The notes beneath the pieces are model-generated. The model saw nothing but the letters and a program-made list of their open reading frames with translations. It made no database searches and had not been told where the DNA came from. Positions 8,333-16,911 of a DNA stretch of 58,187 bases are shown piece after piece. The position numbers and the translations under genes were made by a program. Source of the DNA: UBA12088 sp041920275 (lineage in GTDB: Bacteria; Patescibacteriota; Minisyncoccia; Phycocordibacterales; UBA12088). Every line of letters starts with the position of its first letter. The first letter of the stretch is position 1. The stretch covers positions 1-58,187 of the forward strand of contig JAYRSE010000009.1 of assembly GCA_041920275.1 (NCBI GenBank), in the 5' to 3' direction.

Positions 8333-8734
8333 ATGAAACACACCAGAATACTCCTCTCCGTCACACTGTGCGTCGCGCTTGCCGTTGTTGCGTTCGTCAT
8401 GCTTCGGGCCGATCCGAAACGATCGTTCGAGCCGGAACTTGGACAAGGGAACGTGTATCTTGAAGGCGATGTGCAGGTGGTCGAGCTATTCGTTCGTGGC
8501 GGTTATTCACCCGAACTGAGCGTCGCGTCTTCCGGTGTTCCGACCATACTGCGTTTGAGGACCGAGGGCAGTTTTGATTGCTCGACCTCGATCGTCATAC
8601 CGGAGATCAACGAACGTCGCACGCTTCCGTTTACCGGCGTTACGGACATACCCCTCGGTACTCGTACCGAGGGCGTACTTTCCGGTGCGTGCAGTATGGA
8701 CATGTATCGCTTCTCGGTGGAATTCAGACCATAG
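8333..8734 (+). CDS. Membrane-anchored cupredoxin-like protein
   Basis: 133 aa with an N-terminal signal anchor (residues ~5-25). The remainder matches the Cupredoxin_1 pattern: VQVVELFVRGGYSPE, then a strand with FDCSTSIVIPE and the terminal CSMDMYRFSVEF loop, which supplies the Cys and Met ligands of a type-1-like copper site. It is the last gene of the copper operon, 21 bases after the HMA-DsbD_2 gene. A likely role is binding copper on the outer face of the membrane. Confidence 0.85.
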   Translation: MKHTRILLSVTLCVALAVVAFVMLRADPKRSFEPELGQGNVYLEGDVQVVELFVRGGYSPELSVASSGVPTILRLRTEGSFDCSTSIVIPEINERRTLPFTGVTDIPLGTRTEGVLSGACSMDMYRFSVEFRP

Positions 8735-8749
8735 CGGGTCCGTATGCGG

Positions 8750-8755
8750 TATACT
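8750..8755 (+). promoter_or_regulatory. -10 element (TATACT), leaderless start
   Basis: TATACT ends 7 bases before the ATG at 8763; no Shine-Dalgarno sequence lies between. Confidence 0.55.
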
Positions 8756-8762
8756 GTACGTC

Positions 8763-9398
8763 ATGAACATGCGATATGGTGCGTGCGTGCGGGAACGGTG
8801 GTATCGATACCGAGCGATCGTCGCGGCCACGTTCGCGATACTTGTTGTGACGGCATGTGTCGAGTTCCTTTTGGGACGCAGCATGTTCGGACCGGACGGC
8901 CGCTTCGGGTGGTGGAGTGGTGACATCTGGGCGAGCGATAATTCGCAACGGGTCGCCGATGCGTACTCGTTCTCGCACGTCATCCACGGGATCCTCTTTT
9001 ACGCACTGCTGCATCTCTGTGTGCCGCGACTTTCGATGCGGTACCGCTTTACTATTGCACTTGTTCTCGAGGCGGTATGGGAAGTGCTCGAGAACTCTCC
9101 GCTTATCATCGACCGGTACCGTGAAGTGACGATCGCGCTCGGGTATGTGGGAGACAGTATCTTGAACTCGCTTTCGGACATCCTCATGGCGGCGATCGGT
9201 TTCGGAGTCGCCTATGCGTACCGGGTGTGGGTGAGTGTCATCCTTGTGATCGTGTTCGAGCTCGGGTGTTTGTGGTGGGTCCGTGACAACCTCACACTGA
9301 ATATCGTGATGCTCGTGCACCCGCAGGAGTCCATCAAGCAATGGCAATCGGTGGGGCATGAGGACCTACTTGGAACAGAGTCTCTCTTGAACCAATGA
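8763..9398 (+). CDS. DUF2585 (UPF0314) family membrane protein
   Basis: 211 aa with about five TMs. The family hallmark is clear: GRSMFG ... WWSGDIWASDNSQRVADAYS followed by FSHVIHGILFY, then EAVWEVLENSPLIIDRYRE and GYVGDSILNSLSDI. No biochemical function is established for DUF2585; the conserved acidic and histidine residues within the membrane suggest an intramembrane enzyme or metal site (inference). The ATG at 8763 is preferred because a TATACT ends 7 bases upstream; ATG 8769 is an alternative. It follows the copper operon but has its own promoter. Confidence 0.82.
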   Translation: MNMRYGACVRERWYRYRAIVAATFAILVVTACVEFLLGRSMFGPDGRFGWWSGDIWASDNSQRVADAYSFSHVIHGILFYALLHLCVPRLSMRYRFTIALVLEAVWEVLENSPLIIDRYREVTIALGYVGDSILNSLSDILMAAIGFGVAYAYRVWVSVILVIVFELGCLWWVRDNLTLNIVMLVHPQESIKQWQSVGHEDLLGTESLLNQ

Positions 9399-9476
9399 TC
9401 GCGTGACTGTTCATAAAACAACATATCACGAGAACTGTCCACCCTTCGCAAGGCGTTTCGTTCCATGTTCCTGTGG

Positions 9477-9482
9477 TATACT
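9477..9482 (+). promoter_or_regulatory. Extended -10 of gyrB
   Basis: TGGTATACT; transcription would begin near 9489, giving a leader of about 30 bases. A longer in-frame start at 9465 would place the promoter inside the gene, which argues for the ATG at 9519. Confidence 0.6.
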
Positions 9483-9518
9483 TGGTCGCATACCGGCCGT
9501 TGTTTACCTATCAATGCT

Positions 9519-11585
9519 ATGACAAAACCTTCCACATCCTCATCCTCCTACGGTGCCGACTCGATCACCGTACTCGAAGGCTTGGAGCCGGTGCGCAAGC
9601 GTCCCGGCATGTACATCGGTACGACCGGTACCGATGGTCTCCACCACCTCATCTGGGAAGTGTTCGACAACTCGCGCGATGAGGCGATGGGTGGCTTTGC
9701 GGACGACATCGAGGTGGCGCTTTTGCCGGGCAACCGGGTGCGGGTGGTCGACAACGGTCGGGGCATTCCCGTGGATATTCACAAACAGACAAAAGTTTCA
9801 GCGCTCGAAACGATCATGACCACGCTGCATGCGGGAGGCAAGTTCGGAGGTGATGGCTACAAAGTGTCCGGGGGTCTGCATGGCGTGGGTGTCTCGGTGG
9901 TGAACGCGCTTTCCACCTACACCAAAGCGGAAGTACATCGCGACGGCGGTCGTCACATGCAGGAGTACAAGATCGGCGTGAAGCAGGGCCCCGTCAAGCG
10001 ACTCGGTTCGTCCGAACGCAACGGCACCATCATCACCTTCGAGCCGGACCCGACGATATTCAAGGAGGTCGTCTTCGATTGGAAAAAGATCGTGTCGCAC
10101 CTCCGACAGCAGGCGTACTTGGTGAAGGACATGCGCGTCACAGTGCTTGATCTGCGAGTGGTCGATCCGAAGGAGATCAAGTTGGACAACGCTTTCTACT
10201 TACATGAACTCCACCTGAACGCTCCCTCGATGACGTTCTACTTCGAAGGAGGTCTCCGGTCGCTCATCACGTTCTACAACCAACACCAGCAACCGCTTCA
10301 CAAGAACATCTTCTATTGCGAAAAGACCGATATCGACGAGAACATCGTTTCGATCGAGGTCGCATTGCAGTACGTGGATGACATCAGTGCTCGGATCACC
10401 GCCTTCGCCAACAACATCTACAATGCCGAAGGCGGGACGCACCTTACCGGTTTCAAGACCGCGCTCACCCGCACGATCAATAACTATGCGCGAAAAGCGA
10501 ACATCCTCAAGGAGAAGGACGAGAACCTGAGCGGAGATGATGTGCTCGAAGGACTGACGGCGGTTGTGTCGGTCAAACTCCGCGAGGTGCAGTTCGAGGG
10601 TCAGACCAAGGCCAAGCTAGGCTCCGTGGAGGCACAGAGCGCGGTGCAGACCGTCTTCGGCGAGCAGTTCGGCGTCTTTCTTGAAGAGCATCCCGATGAT
10701 GCGAAGGCGATCATCAACAAGTCTCTGCTCGCGCTCAAGGCACGTAAGGCCGCAAAAGCCGCAAAGGATTCCGTACTACGCAAAGGTGCGCTTGACGGCA
10801 TGACTTTGCCGGGCAAGCTTGCAGACTGCCAGACCAAAAAAGCGCACGAGTCGGAGCTTTTCATCGTTGAGGGAGACTCGGCGGGTGGCAGTGCGAAGAT
10901 GGGCAGGGACCGCCGCACGCAAGCCATACTTCCGCTCCGCGGAAAGATCTTGAACGTCGAACGTGCGCGCCTCGACCGCATGCTTGCGAGCGATTCGGTG
11001 AAAGATCTGGTGGTCGCGCTCGGTACCGCGATCGGGGACGTGTTCAACATCGAAAAGCTTCGGTACCACAAGATCATCATCGCCACCGACGCCGACGTCG
11101 ACGGTGCGCACATCCGCACCCTGTTGCTTACATTGTTCTACCGACATTTCGAACCGATCATTGACGGTGGATACCTGTACATCGCGCAGCCACCTCTCTA
11201 CAAAATAACCAAAGGTAAGGAAGTGCACTACGTATACAATGACGAGGAAAAGATGAAAGTGCTTAAAAAGATGGGGGTGCATGAAGAGGAGGCGCAGTCG
11301 ATGCAGGAAGATGAGGAGGGTGCCGCAGTCGAGGTGGAAGAGGATGTTGTCGACACGAAACGTGCACCGAAAGTGAGCATCCAGCGTTACAAGGGTCTCG
11401 GAGAAATGAACCCGGAAGAGCTGTGGGAGACCACCATGAACCCTGAGAACCGGGTACTGAAGCAGGTGAACGTGCTCGATGTGGAGGAAGCGAACCGAGT
11501 GTTCGATACGCTCATGGGAACCGACGTGCCGGCGCGAAAATCGTTCATTCAAACGAACGCCAAACTCGCTGAGCTCGACATTTGA
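9519..11585 (+). CDS. gyrB: DNA gyrase subunit B
   Basis: 688 aa ATPase subunit of type IIA topoisomerase, which introduces negative supercoils with GyrA (not in the window). GHKL ATPase motifs are visible early (EVFDNSRDEA, VVDNGRGIPV, GGLHGVGVSVVNALS), then the transducer domain, the TOPRIM domain with VEGDSAGGSAKMGRDR and ATDADVDGAHI, and the C-terminal QRYKGLGEMNPEELW. An acidic stretch of ~35 residues (EEEAQSMQEDEEG ... VEVEEDVVD) interrupts the region just before QRYKGLGEM, a common site of lineage-specific inserts. Start at 9519 from promoter position and family alignment. Confidence 0.96.
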   Translation: MTKPSTSSSSYGADSITVLEGLEPVRKRPGMYIGTTGTDGLHHLIWEVFDNSRDEAMGGFADDIEVALLPGNRVRVVDNGRGIPVDIHKQTKVSALETIMTTLHAGGKFGGDGYKVSGGLHGVGVSVVNALSTYTKAEVHRDGGRHMQEYKIGVKQGPVKRLGSSERNGTIITFEPDPTIFKEVVFDWKKIVSHLRQQAYLVKDMRVTVLDLRVVDPKEIKLDNAFYLHELHLNAPSMTFYFEGGLRSLITFYNQHQQPLHKNIFYCEKTDIDENIVSIEVALQYVDDISARITAFANNIYNAEGGTHLTGFKTALTRTINNYARKANILKEKDENLSGDDVLEGLTAVVSVKLREVQFEGQTKAKLGSVEAQSAVQTVFGEQFGVFLEEHPDDAKAIINKSLLALKARKAAKAAKDSVLRKGALDGMTLPGKLADCQTKKAHESELFIVEGDSAGGSAKMGRDRRTQAILPLRGKILNVERARLDRMLASDSVKDLVVALGTAIGDVFNIEKLRYHKIIIATDADVDGAHIRTLLLTLFYRHFEPIIDGGYLYIAQPPLYKITKGKEVHYVYNDEEKMKVLKKMGVHEEEAQSMQEDEEGAAVEVEEDVVDTKRAPKVSIQRYKGLGEMNPEELWETTMNPENRVLKQVNVLDVEEANRVFDTLMGTDVPARKSFIQTNAKLAELDI

Positions 11586-11606
11586 CGACCGTACAGAAGC
11601 GTAAAC

Positions 11607-11636
11607 ACACAAACCGCCTCAAAGGGCGGCTTGTGT
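11607..11636. terminator. Stem-loop between convergent gyrB and 351-aa gene
   Basis: ACACAA-ACCGCC and GGCGG-C-TTGTGT can pair around a short loop. No clear U-run follows on the plus strand, so the assignment as terminator is moderate. Confidence 0.45.
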
Positions 11637-11653
11637 AGATCTTACGTTGCGTG

Positions 11654-12709
11654 CTATTTGAAGGTCACGGATACCGCATCCTTGTTGTTACCTGCAGGAT
11701 CGCTCGTATCAAGGGTGATGAGCTCCGCTCGTATCGTACCCTTTCCCTTGTCAGGCAACTCATCAAACCCGAGCGTGAACTCCACCTGCATGCCGGGTTT
11801 CAGCGGCTCTTGCAGCGGGCTCGTGTACTTGTACGAAGGATCATCGGCGGTCGGCACATAAAGCGTGAAGGACCAGAGTGCCGAAGTGGTCTCGCCGGTG
11901 TTGGTCACCGTAAATACGACACCGGCTCGCTTGTCGCTCGGTATGGGCGAAACGGGGAAGAATGTGCGTTTCTTGGCGACGTCGATATACACACCGGTCT
12001 CCTCGATATTGATCGCAAGATCGGCCGGTTCCAATGAGCGGACCGGCTGTGTCACCGGAACCGTGACCTCGCGCGGAACTTGGGTCACGGTCGTGCGCTC
12101 CGCAGGCAGGCCTTGTGAAGTCGTGTCGGTGTTTGACGACGTGGTAGCCACCGACGCGGTTGATGTTCCGGAATCCGACGTATCGGGTGTGGTGTTCAAT
12201 ACTGTGATCAAGGTGTTGTCGGATACGACACCGACGCGGACAAAGAGTTCAAGATCCGCATAACGACGTACCTGTGAAAGCGGGAGTATGCGAGTCGAAG
12301 AGGTGCCGACCACCGTCCATTCATCGCACGTCGGTTCTTTCCAAGCGCCTTCAGAGTAGACGCGCAGTGTGACGGAAGAATCGCACCCGTATCGAAGTTC
12401 CGCGACTGGTTCGAGCGAGGGACCGGTGTATTCCCAGGAAATGGTAGCTTCTTCGAACGCCTCGAATGAACGGGTCGAGAGATCGAACCGAACAGACTCT
12501 TCCGGCGCCTTGCGGAACACGGACACAAAGGAGGAAACCGCTGCGGTCACTCCCTCACCAACGTTCGGCACATACCGCACTCCCTGCACCACGATCCAAG
12601 CGACGAGCGCGAGGACGGAAACAAGTCCGGTCATCGCAAGTGCACGCATGATGCGTGCGGCCCATACCTCACTGTTCGATCGGTGATGCATGTTCTCTTG
12701 TTCTTCCAT
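11654..12709 (-). CDS. Membrane-anchored extracellular protein with Ig-like domains
   Basis: 351 aa. Residues ~18-42 are a TM anchor (ALAMTGLVSVLALVAWIVV), followed by an extracellular part. The first ~120 residues outside contain a beta-rich domain with two cysteines (YGCDSS, EPTCDEW). A Ser/Thr-rich linker of ~45 residues comes next, then a CARDB/Ig-like domain at the C-terminus (GVVFTVTNTGETTSALWSFTLYVP). No catalytic motif is seen, so an adhesive or structural surface role is the best guess. The ATG at 12709 gives a short positively charged N-terminus before the TM; an ATG at 12745 is possible but less likely. Confidence 0.7.
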   Translation of the reverse strand: MEEQENMHHRSNSEVWAARIMRALAMTGLVSVLALVAWIVVQGVRYVPNVGEGVTAAVSSFVSVFRKAPEESVRFDLSTRSFEAFEEATISWEYTGPSLEPVAELRYGCDSSVTLRVYSEGAWKEPTCDEWTVVGTSSTRILPLSQVRRYADLELFVRVGVVSDNTLITVLNTTPDTSDSGTSTASVATTSSNTDTTSQGLPAERTTVTQVPREVTVPVTQPVRSLEPADLAINIEETGVYIDVAKKRTFFPVSPIPSDKRAGVVFTVTNTGETTSALWSFTLYVPTADDPSYKYTSPLQEPLKPGMQVEFTLGFDELPDKGKGTIRAELITLDTSDPAGNNKDAVSVTFK

Positions 12710-12849
12710 ACGTGATGTAGTTATCGGTGGCCCATGTCGTCGCACGGGTGTATATCAATAATACTACAATGATAGCATGGTATTACGTCTGTGTCAATAC
12801 ACTGATCCGTATGTATGGTTGCACACTCCCGCATAGTACGCAGAGCGTA

Positions 12850-12878
12850 TTGACAGTAAAGCATGTACATGGTATTAT
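12850..12878 (+). promoter_or_regulatory. Near-consensus sigma70 promoter
   Basis: TTGACA at 12850-12855, exactly 17-bp spacer, TATTAT at 12873-12878. Predicted start near 12885 gives a 40-base leader to the ATG at 12925. The 215-bp divergent intergenic region around it is AT-rich; nothing else is recognisable in it. Confidence 0.75.
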
Positions 12879-12924
12879 GTACTTACGTGATCTAGCGTAT
12901 AAACGCACAATTCATTTAACAACC

Positions 12925-13677
12925 ATGAATCACACCGACGTACGCACATTTCAATATCGAAGCGGAAGCCTCGAATTCTACCAACGCCAGCTCGATGCCA
13001 TAGTGGCAGAGTTGCCAACGACACACGATACACTCCAAGCGCAGGTGCCGGAGCGCGCATCGTATGATCTTGATCAGAGCGGGGATGTGCTCCATACCGA
13101 TGCATACATGATCCGTATGTATCGGCCGTTGGAAAAAACTCGATTCACTGACACATCGTTCGGCGAGGTGGTAAACGACCTTGTGGTGTTGAAGAACGCA
13201 TTGGTCGCATTTGTTTCAAGACACTTGCATATTGTCGCCGAGCGAGTGAGAGACACCCTCGAACGATCGATGCACGGTGAAGCAACACGTGATCTGACAC
13301 CCGCATTCCGTCCGACCGAGACGGTACAACTGACCAACAAGTTTACACCGATCCGCATCACCATCATCGATCATGGGAACGGTGTGACCGATTTGAGCCG
13401 TCGTATACGTTCGGCCTCACGAAGTACCTGTGAGATCGTGTCTTCACACGCACATGGGATGGCGAACGATGGATACCGCTCGAGATTTTCCATGCTTCTT
13501 GAAGCGTGTTCGATCACCTTAGACTGGATCATTGGGAATGCCGAGACGGAACGTGACCGAAGACCCGCACACCTCCGTGATGTAATGAACAATGCTCGAA
13601 ATAGGCACACTGCCGACCGTGCGGTCCGCTCATTTAAGTTTGGCGAAGCAACGAATGTCACACCATTGACAGTATAA
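12925..13677 (+). CDS. Hypothetical protein, 250 aa
   Basis: I do not recognise a family. It is soluble (no TM or signal peptide), His- and Arg-rich, with a helical central part (FGEVVNDLVVLKNALVAFVSRHLHIV). It contains only one cysteine. Its promoter is close to consensus, suggesting high expression, and its 3' end holds the -35 box of the sortase promoter. No good Shine-Dalgarno sequence precedes the ATG. Its neighbours are envelope genes, but nothing in its own sequence indicates export. Confidence 0.6.
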   Translation: MNHTDVRTFQYRSGSLEFYQRQLDAIVAELPTTHDTLQAQVPERASYDLDQSGDVLHTDAYMIRMYRPLEKTRFTDTSFGEVVNDLVVLKNALVAFVSRHLHIVAERVRDTLERSMHGEATRDLTPAFRPTETVQLTNKFTPIRITIIDHGNGVTDLSRRIRSASRSTCEIVSSHAHGMANDGYRSRFSMLLEACSITLDWIIGNAETERDRRPAHLRDVMNNARNRHTADRAVRSFKFGEATNVTPLTV

Positions 13678-13694
13678 GTAAATGGAGGTATAAT
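13666..13694 (+). promoter_or_regulatory. Perfect-consensus sigma70 promoter of the sortase gene
   Basis: TTGACA (13666-13671), 17-bp spacer, TATAAT (13689-13694). The -35 overlaps the last codons of the preceding gene. Predicted leader is about 24 bases. Confidence 0.85.
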
Positions 13695-13724
13695 ATACCT
13701 AGTACCGTTCGACAAGAACATCGT

Positions 13725-14351
13725 ATGGAACGAACACCACACAGTATACGTATTGGCATTTCGAGCGGCGTGGTTTTTTTCGTGCTCGCCGTGTTCCTGC
13801 ATGCGATAGATCTTGTGCCGGAGCAACAACAGGTATCTGCCGAACAAGGCGCTCTGTACACCGAAGAGGTGGTTGATGCGGGTGTATCGGTCGACATACC
13901 GGTATCACGCCCATCTCGTGTCGTCATTGAGTCGATCGGTGTTGATACGATAGTCCTCACACCCGAGAGTTCCGACATCGAGGTACTGGATCGTGCGCTG
14001 CTTTCCGGTGCCGTGCAGTATCCCGGATCTCCGAATGCGGGAGAGGATGGAAACATGCTTATATTCGGTCATTCAAGCTACCTTCCGGTTGTTAAGAACA
14101 AAGCGTTCCAGGCGTTCAATGAGCTTGGCACACTTTCACCCGGAGATCTGATCACCGTGTACGGCGAGACCCATCGATATGAGTACGTGGTCAAAAGTGT
14201 GCGTCTTGCTCGAGCGCAAGACACGGTGATCGATTTTTCGGCGCGAGAGCCGACACTTACGATCGCCACTTGCAACACGTTCGGTCAAAAACAAGAGCGA
14301 TGGGTGGTCAACGCCACCATGGTGCGGGCGGAGCCGCATCAGTTCAGATAG
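13725..14351 (+). CDS. Sortase family transpeptidase
   Basis: 208 aa. N-terminal TM (residues ~9-28) anchors the enzyme with the catalytic domain outside. The catalytic triad is visible: His116 in FGHSS, Cys183 in LTIATCNTFG and Arg192 in QERWVV. Sortases cleave an LPXTG-like motif and transfer the protein to a nucleophile in the wall or in another subunit. The next gene encodes a protein with an IPYTG motif followed by a TM, a plausible substrate. The length and the TLTIATC pattern resemble class D/E-like sortases, but the exact class is uncertain. It has a perfect-consensus promoter. Confidence 0.9.
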   Translation: MERTPHSIRIGISSGVVFFVLAVFLHAIDLVPEQQQVSAEQGALYTEEVVDAGVSVDIPVSRPSRVVIESIGVDTIVLTPESSDIEVLDRALLSGAVQYPGSPNAGEDGNMLIFGHSSYLPVVKNKAFQAFNELGTLSPGDLITVYGETHRYEYVVKSVRLARAQDTVIDFSAREPTLTIATCNTFGQKQERWVVNATMVRAEPHQFR

Positions 14352-14428
14352 GAACGCTCGTGACGATTTCCGCTTGAAGTCGGATCTTTATCAGAAGATA
14401 GTAGTTGAATATACATTAATAAAGTACC

Positions 14429-16831
14429 ATGAACCATCACCGCACAATTCATTCATACGTTCGAACTTTCACGAGACGATCGGTCATCTTGGTCGCGCTC
14501 GCAAGTTCGATTCTTCTCACCTTGTTCTTCATGGAGGGTATGCCATTCGTTTCGTATACCGATCGAGGGCATGCGGAGGAGGTGACATCCGATGTGACCG
14601 TCGAACTCACCGAGCGAGCATTCACTTGGCGGGGAAATGTCGCACTCGAGTCATATGAAGTGACCTACTGCGATGGGACGGTGGGCTCCGTACAAACCGG
14701 CTCATGGGAGAACGGTGCCACGCTCGACACGGATGGGGCGATCGCTTCGGTCAAGGCATGGGGAACAGGCGGGGCGGTAAGCGCCGTCTCGCGCATTTGT
14801 GCCGACGTGGCGAGCGTTGCAAGCGCACCGGTGTGCCCTCCGGCCGATCTTTCCGTGAACGGCAATACGTTCAGTTGGACCGGCTGTCCGCACATGGAGC
14901 GGTATACGGCGACGTTCTGTGATGCCACATCGGTGGGTCCCGTGTACGGTGAATGGAACGATGATGTGACCATCGACTTGGGGAAACGGATCGCCAGTGT
15001 GCAGGCGTGTGGAAGCGATTGCCACAAGAAGGTCGAGCAGAGCTGCCCTCCGCCGACGCCTGAACCGGTTGCACCCGCATGTCCGTTCGTTGAAAGTGCG
15101 TCGACGACCGTAGTCAGGTTCGATCAAGAAAAACTGTACTCGAACGGCTCCCTTGATGAGGCACAAAGTGCACCGTACTCACTTTCTCTTTCGAGCGGAT
15201 CGTACAAAGTGGAGACCGCCTCGTGGGACGGGTACCTGAGCCGAACAACGGTCTCACAACCACGTGAATCATGGCTTGTCGAACTTCGTGATGGGACAGG
15301 TGTGGTCACCACCTCGAACTCAACCACCGACCTTGCGGACAATGTCGTCGAATCGTTCATACAGGAAACCGTGAACCCATCCCTTGTCGTTGATCGACCG
15401 GCCAGCTCTTTGGTGGTACGCCATGCGGCATATCCTGAAAACACTTCGTACAACAGCGTGGTGCCGATCTGCGCGGCGTTCACCAAATTGCCGCCGAGCA
15501 TTCCTTCCGGCCCTTCGTGCAGCGCGAGCGTCACTCCTTCGAGCATGAAACGCGGTGGTCAGGCAACCCTTTCATGGACCAGCACCGGTGCGGTCACGGC
15601 TTCGTTCGACCAGGGTATCGGCACGACCACATTGAATGGTACGCTCTCCGTGTCACCGACGAACGATACGACCTACACCGGCACATTCGTCGATGCTGCC
15701 GGCTCGACCACCACCTGTTCCGCGAGGGTATCCATTACGAGTGGTGGCGGTGGGGGTAAATGCTTGAATTGTGATGATGATGAGGAAGAAGAGGAAGAAG
15801 AGGAAGAACGCACTCCAACGTTTGTGCTTGGAAAGACGATCTCGCGTTCCGGCACGACGATCACGCTCGACCAGATCCCGTACACCGGTTTTGAAGCCGG
15901 TCCTGTCGCAACGGCATTCTTCTGGTTTGCCGTGTTCATGTTGAGTGTAGGCATAGGATATCTTATTACCACGCGACGTCCGCTCACGCGATTCGCTGAG
16001 ACGATCGCGGTGCGTGAGTACCGGACCGATACCCGGAACACTCCCGATATGCCCATTGAACAGAACGACAGGATCATCGATCTGTCGTTGTATGATGCGC
16101 CGGTCGTAACGGCGGTCGCACCCGAAAAGCGCTCCATCGAAGACCGCGCACACCAGGACAACATTCTTCTTTCGCCCGAATCCTTGCGCATCATCAACGG
16201 TGTTGTCGCGAACAAGTCTGTGGATCGAGATGTGTTCCTGAAAGAGCTGTTCGATAAAGCCATCGCGACGTATACGCGTGAAGACGGGTGGATCCTGCTT
16301 TCTCAGGAGCGCACACGATCACTCTTGGAATCTCACGCGTTTGAATCTGATGCTCGACCGAGTTTGTCCGACCGGCCTGAAGCCGCTACGCCTGTGAAGC
16401 GTGCGATCGATCAAGAGAGTGGTGCACGGCCGGTGTCGACACATACTGTACAAGGGGGTGACAGAATGCCTGATATAACGGCGCGAACGATCGAACGGTT
16501 TGACCTTGAGACCACACTCCCCTTGTTCCTGGATCACTTGAATGCAAAGGAGCAGCAAAAGGGCTTCGAGCTCCTGCGCCAACTTCTTACCAAGGGAGTA
16601 CCGGTCGAAACATTCATCACGGTGCTCGTGCGTAAATTGGATGATGTCTACAAACATCGTCTGGAAGGGAATCACAGTCCCGACCACACGGTAGCTGCGA
16701 AGACCGCCACCTGGAGCAATGCCGACTTCGAAGCGGTGCTCGGGATCTTGGTCGAATGCATCGATTACAGCTATTCGAGCAACAAGGTCGGCACCAAGGT
16801 CGCGCTCACGAAACTTTTCGCGCGGGTGTAG
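14429..16831 (+). CDS. Large surface protein with IPYTG sorting-like motif and cytoplasmic tail
   Basis: 800 aa. Order: TM/signal (residues ~20-40); Cys-containing beta domains (repeated VTYCDGTVGSVQTGSWENG / ATFCDATSVGPVYGEWND, each ~75 residues); a proline linker; a further beta domain; an Ig-like domain (CSASVTPSSMKRGGQATLSW); an acidic run (residues ~451-464); then IPYTG at 483-487 and a TM at ~494-514 followed by TTRR. Unusually the protein continues for ~285 residues after this TM, in what should be cytoplasm, ending in a helical domain. The motif and the adjacent sortase suggest sorting; the long tail is not typical of sortase substrates. Confidence 0.75.
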   Translation: MNHHRTIHSYVRTFTRRSVILVALASSILLTLFFMEGMPFVSYTDRGHAEEVTSDVTVELTERAFTWRGNVALESYEVTYCDGTVGSVQTGSWENGATLDTDGAIASVKAWGTGGAVSAVSRICADVASVASAPVCPPADLSVNGNTFSWTGCPHMERYTATFCDATSVGPVYGEWNDDVTIDLGKRIASVQACGSDCHKKVEQSCPPPTPEPVAPACPFVESASTTVVRFDQEKLYSNGSLDEAQSAPYSLSLSSGSYKVETASWDGYLSRTTVSQPRESWLVELRDGTGVVTTSNSTTDLADNVVESFIQETVNPSLVVDRPASSLVVRHAAYPENTSYNSVVPICAAFTKLPPSIPSGPSCSASVTPSSMKRGGQATLSWTSTGAVTASFDQGIGTTTLNGTLSVSPTNDTTYTGTFVDAAGSTTTCSARVSITSGGGGGKCLNCDDDEEEEEEEEERTPTFVLGKTISRSGTTITLDQIPYTGFEAGPVATAFFWFAVFMLSVGIGYLITTRRPLTRFAETIAVREYRTDTRNTPDMPIEQNDRIIDLSLYDAPVVTAVAPEKRSIEDRAHQDNILLSPESLRIINGVVANKSVDRDVFLKELFDKAIATYTREDGWILLSQERTRSLLESHAFESDARPSLSDRPEAATPVKRAIDQESGARPVSTHTVQGGDRMPDITARTIERFDLETTLPLFLDHLNAKEQQKGFELLRQLLTKGVPVETFITVLVRKLDDVYKHRLEGNHSPDHTVAAKTATWSNADFEAVLGILVECIDYSYSSNKVGTKVALTKLFARV

Positions 16832-16860
16832 CAGAGTGGTGTGATACAACTGATCAGAAC

Positions 16861-16894
16861 CAAAAAAATGCCCTGCGAGTGCGCAGGGCATTTT
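16861..16894. terminator. Bidirectional intrinsic terminator
   Basis: Perfect 10-bp stem ATGCCCTGCG / CGCAGGGCAT with loop AGTG, preceded by seven A and followed by a T-run, between two convergent genes. Confidence 0.85.
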
Positions 16895-16911
16895 GCTGAA
16901 AAAGAGGCGGT

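Noticed and set aside
4173..8734. Copper operon as recent horizontal transfer
   Set aside because: Codon choice, GATC richness and leaderless promoter style match the rest of the window; no flanking mobile-element traces.
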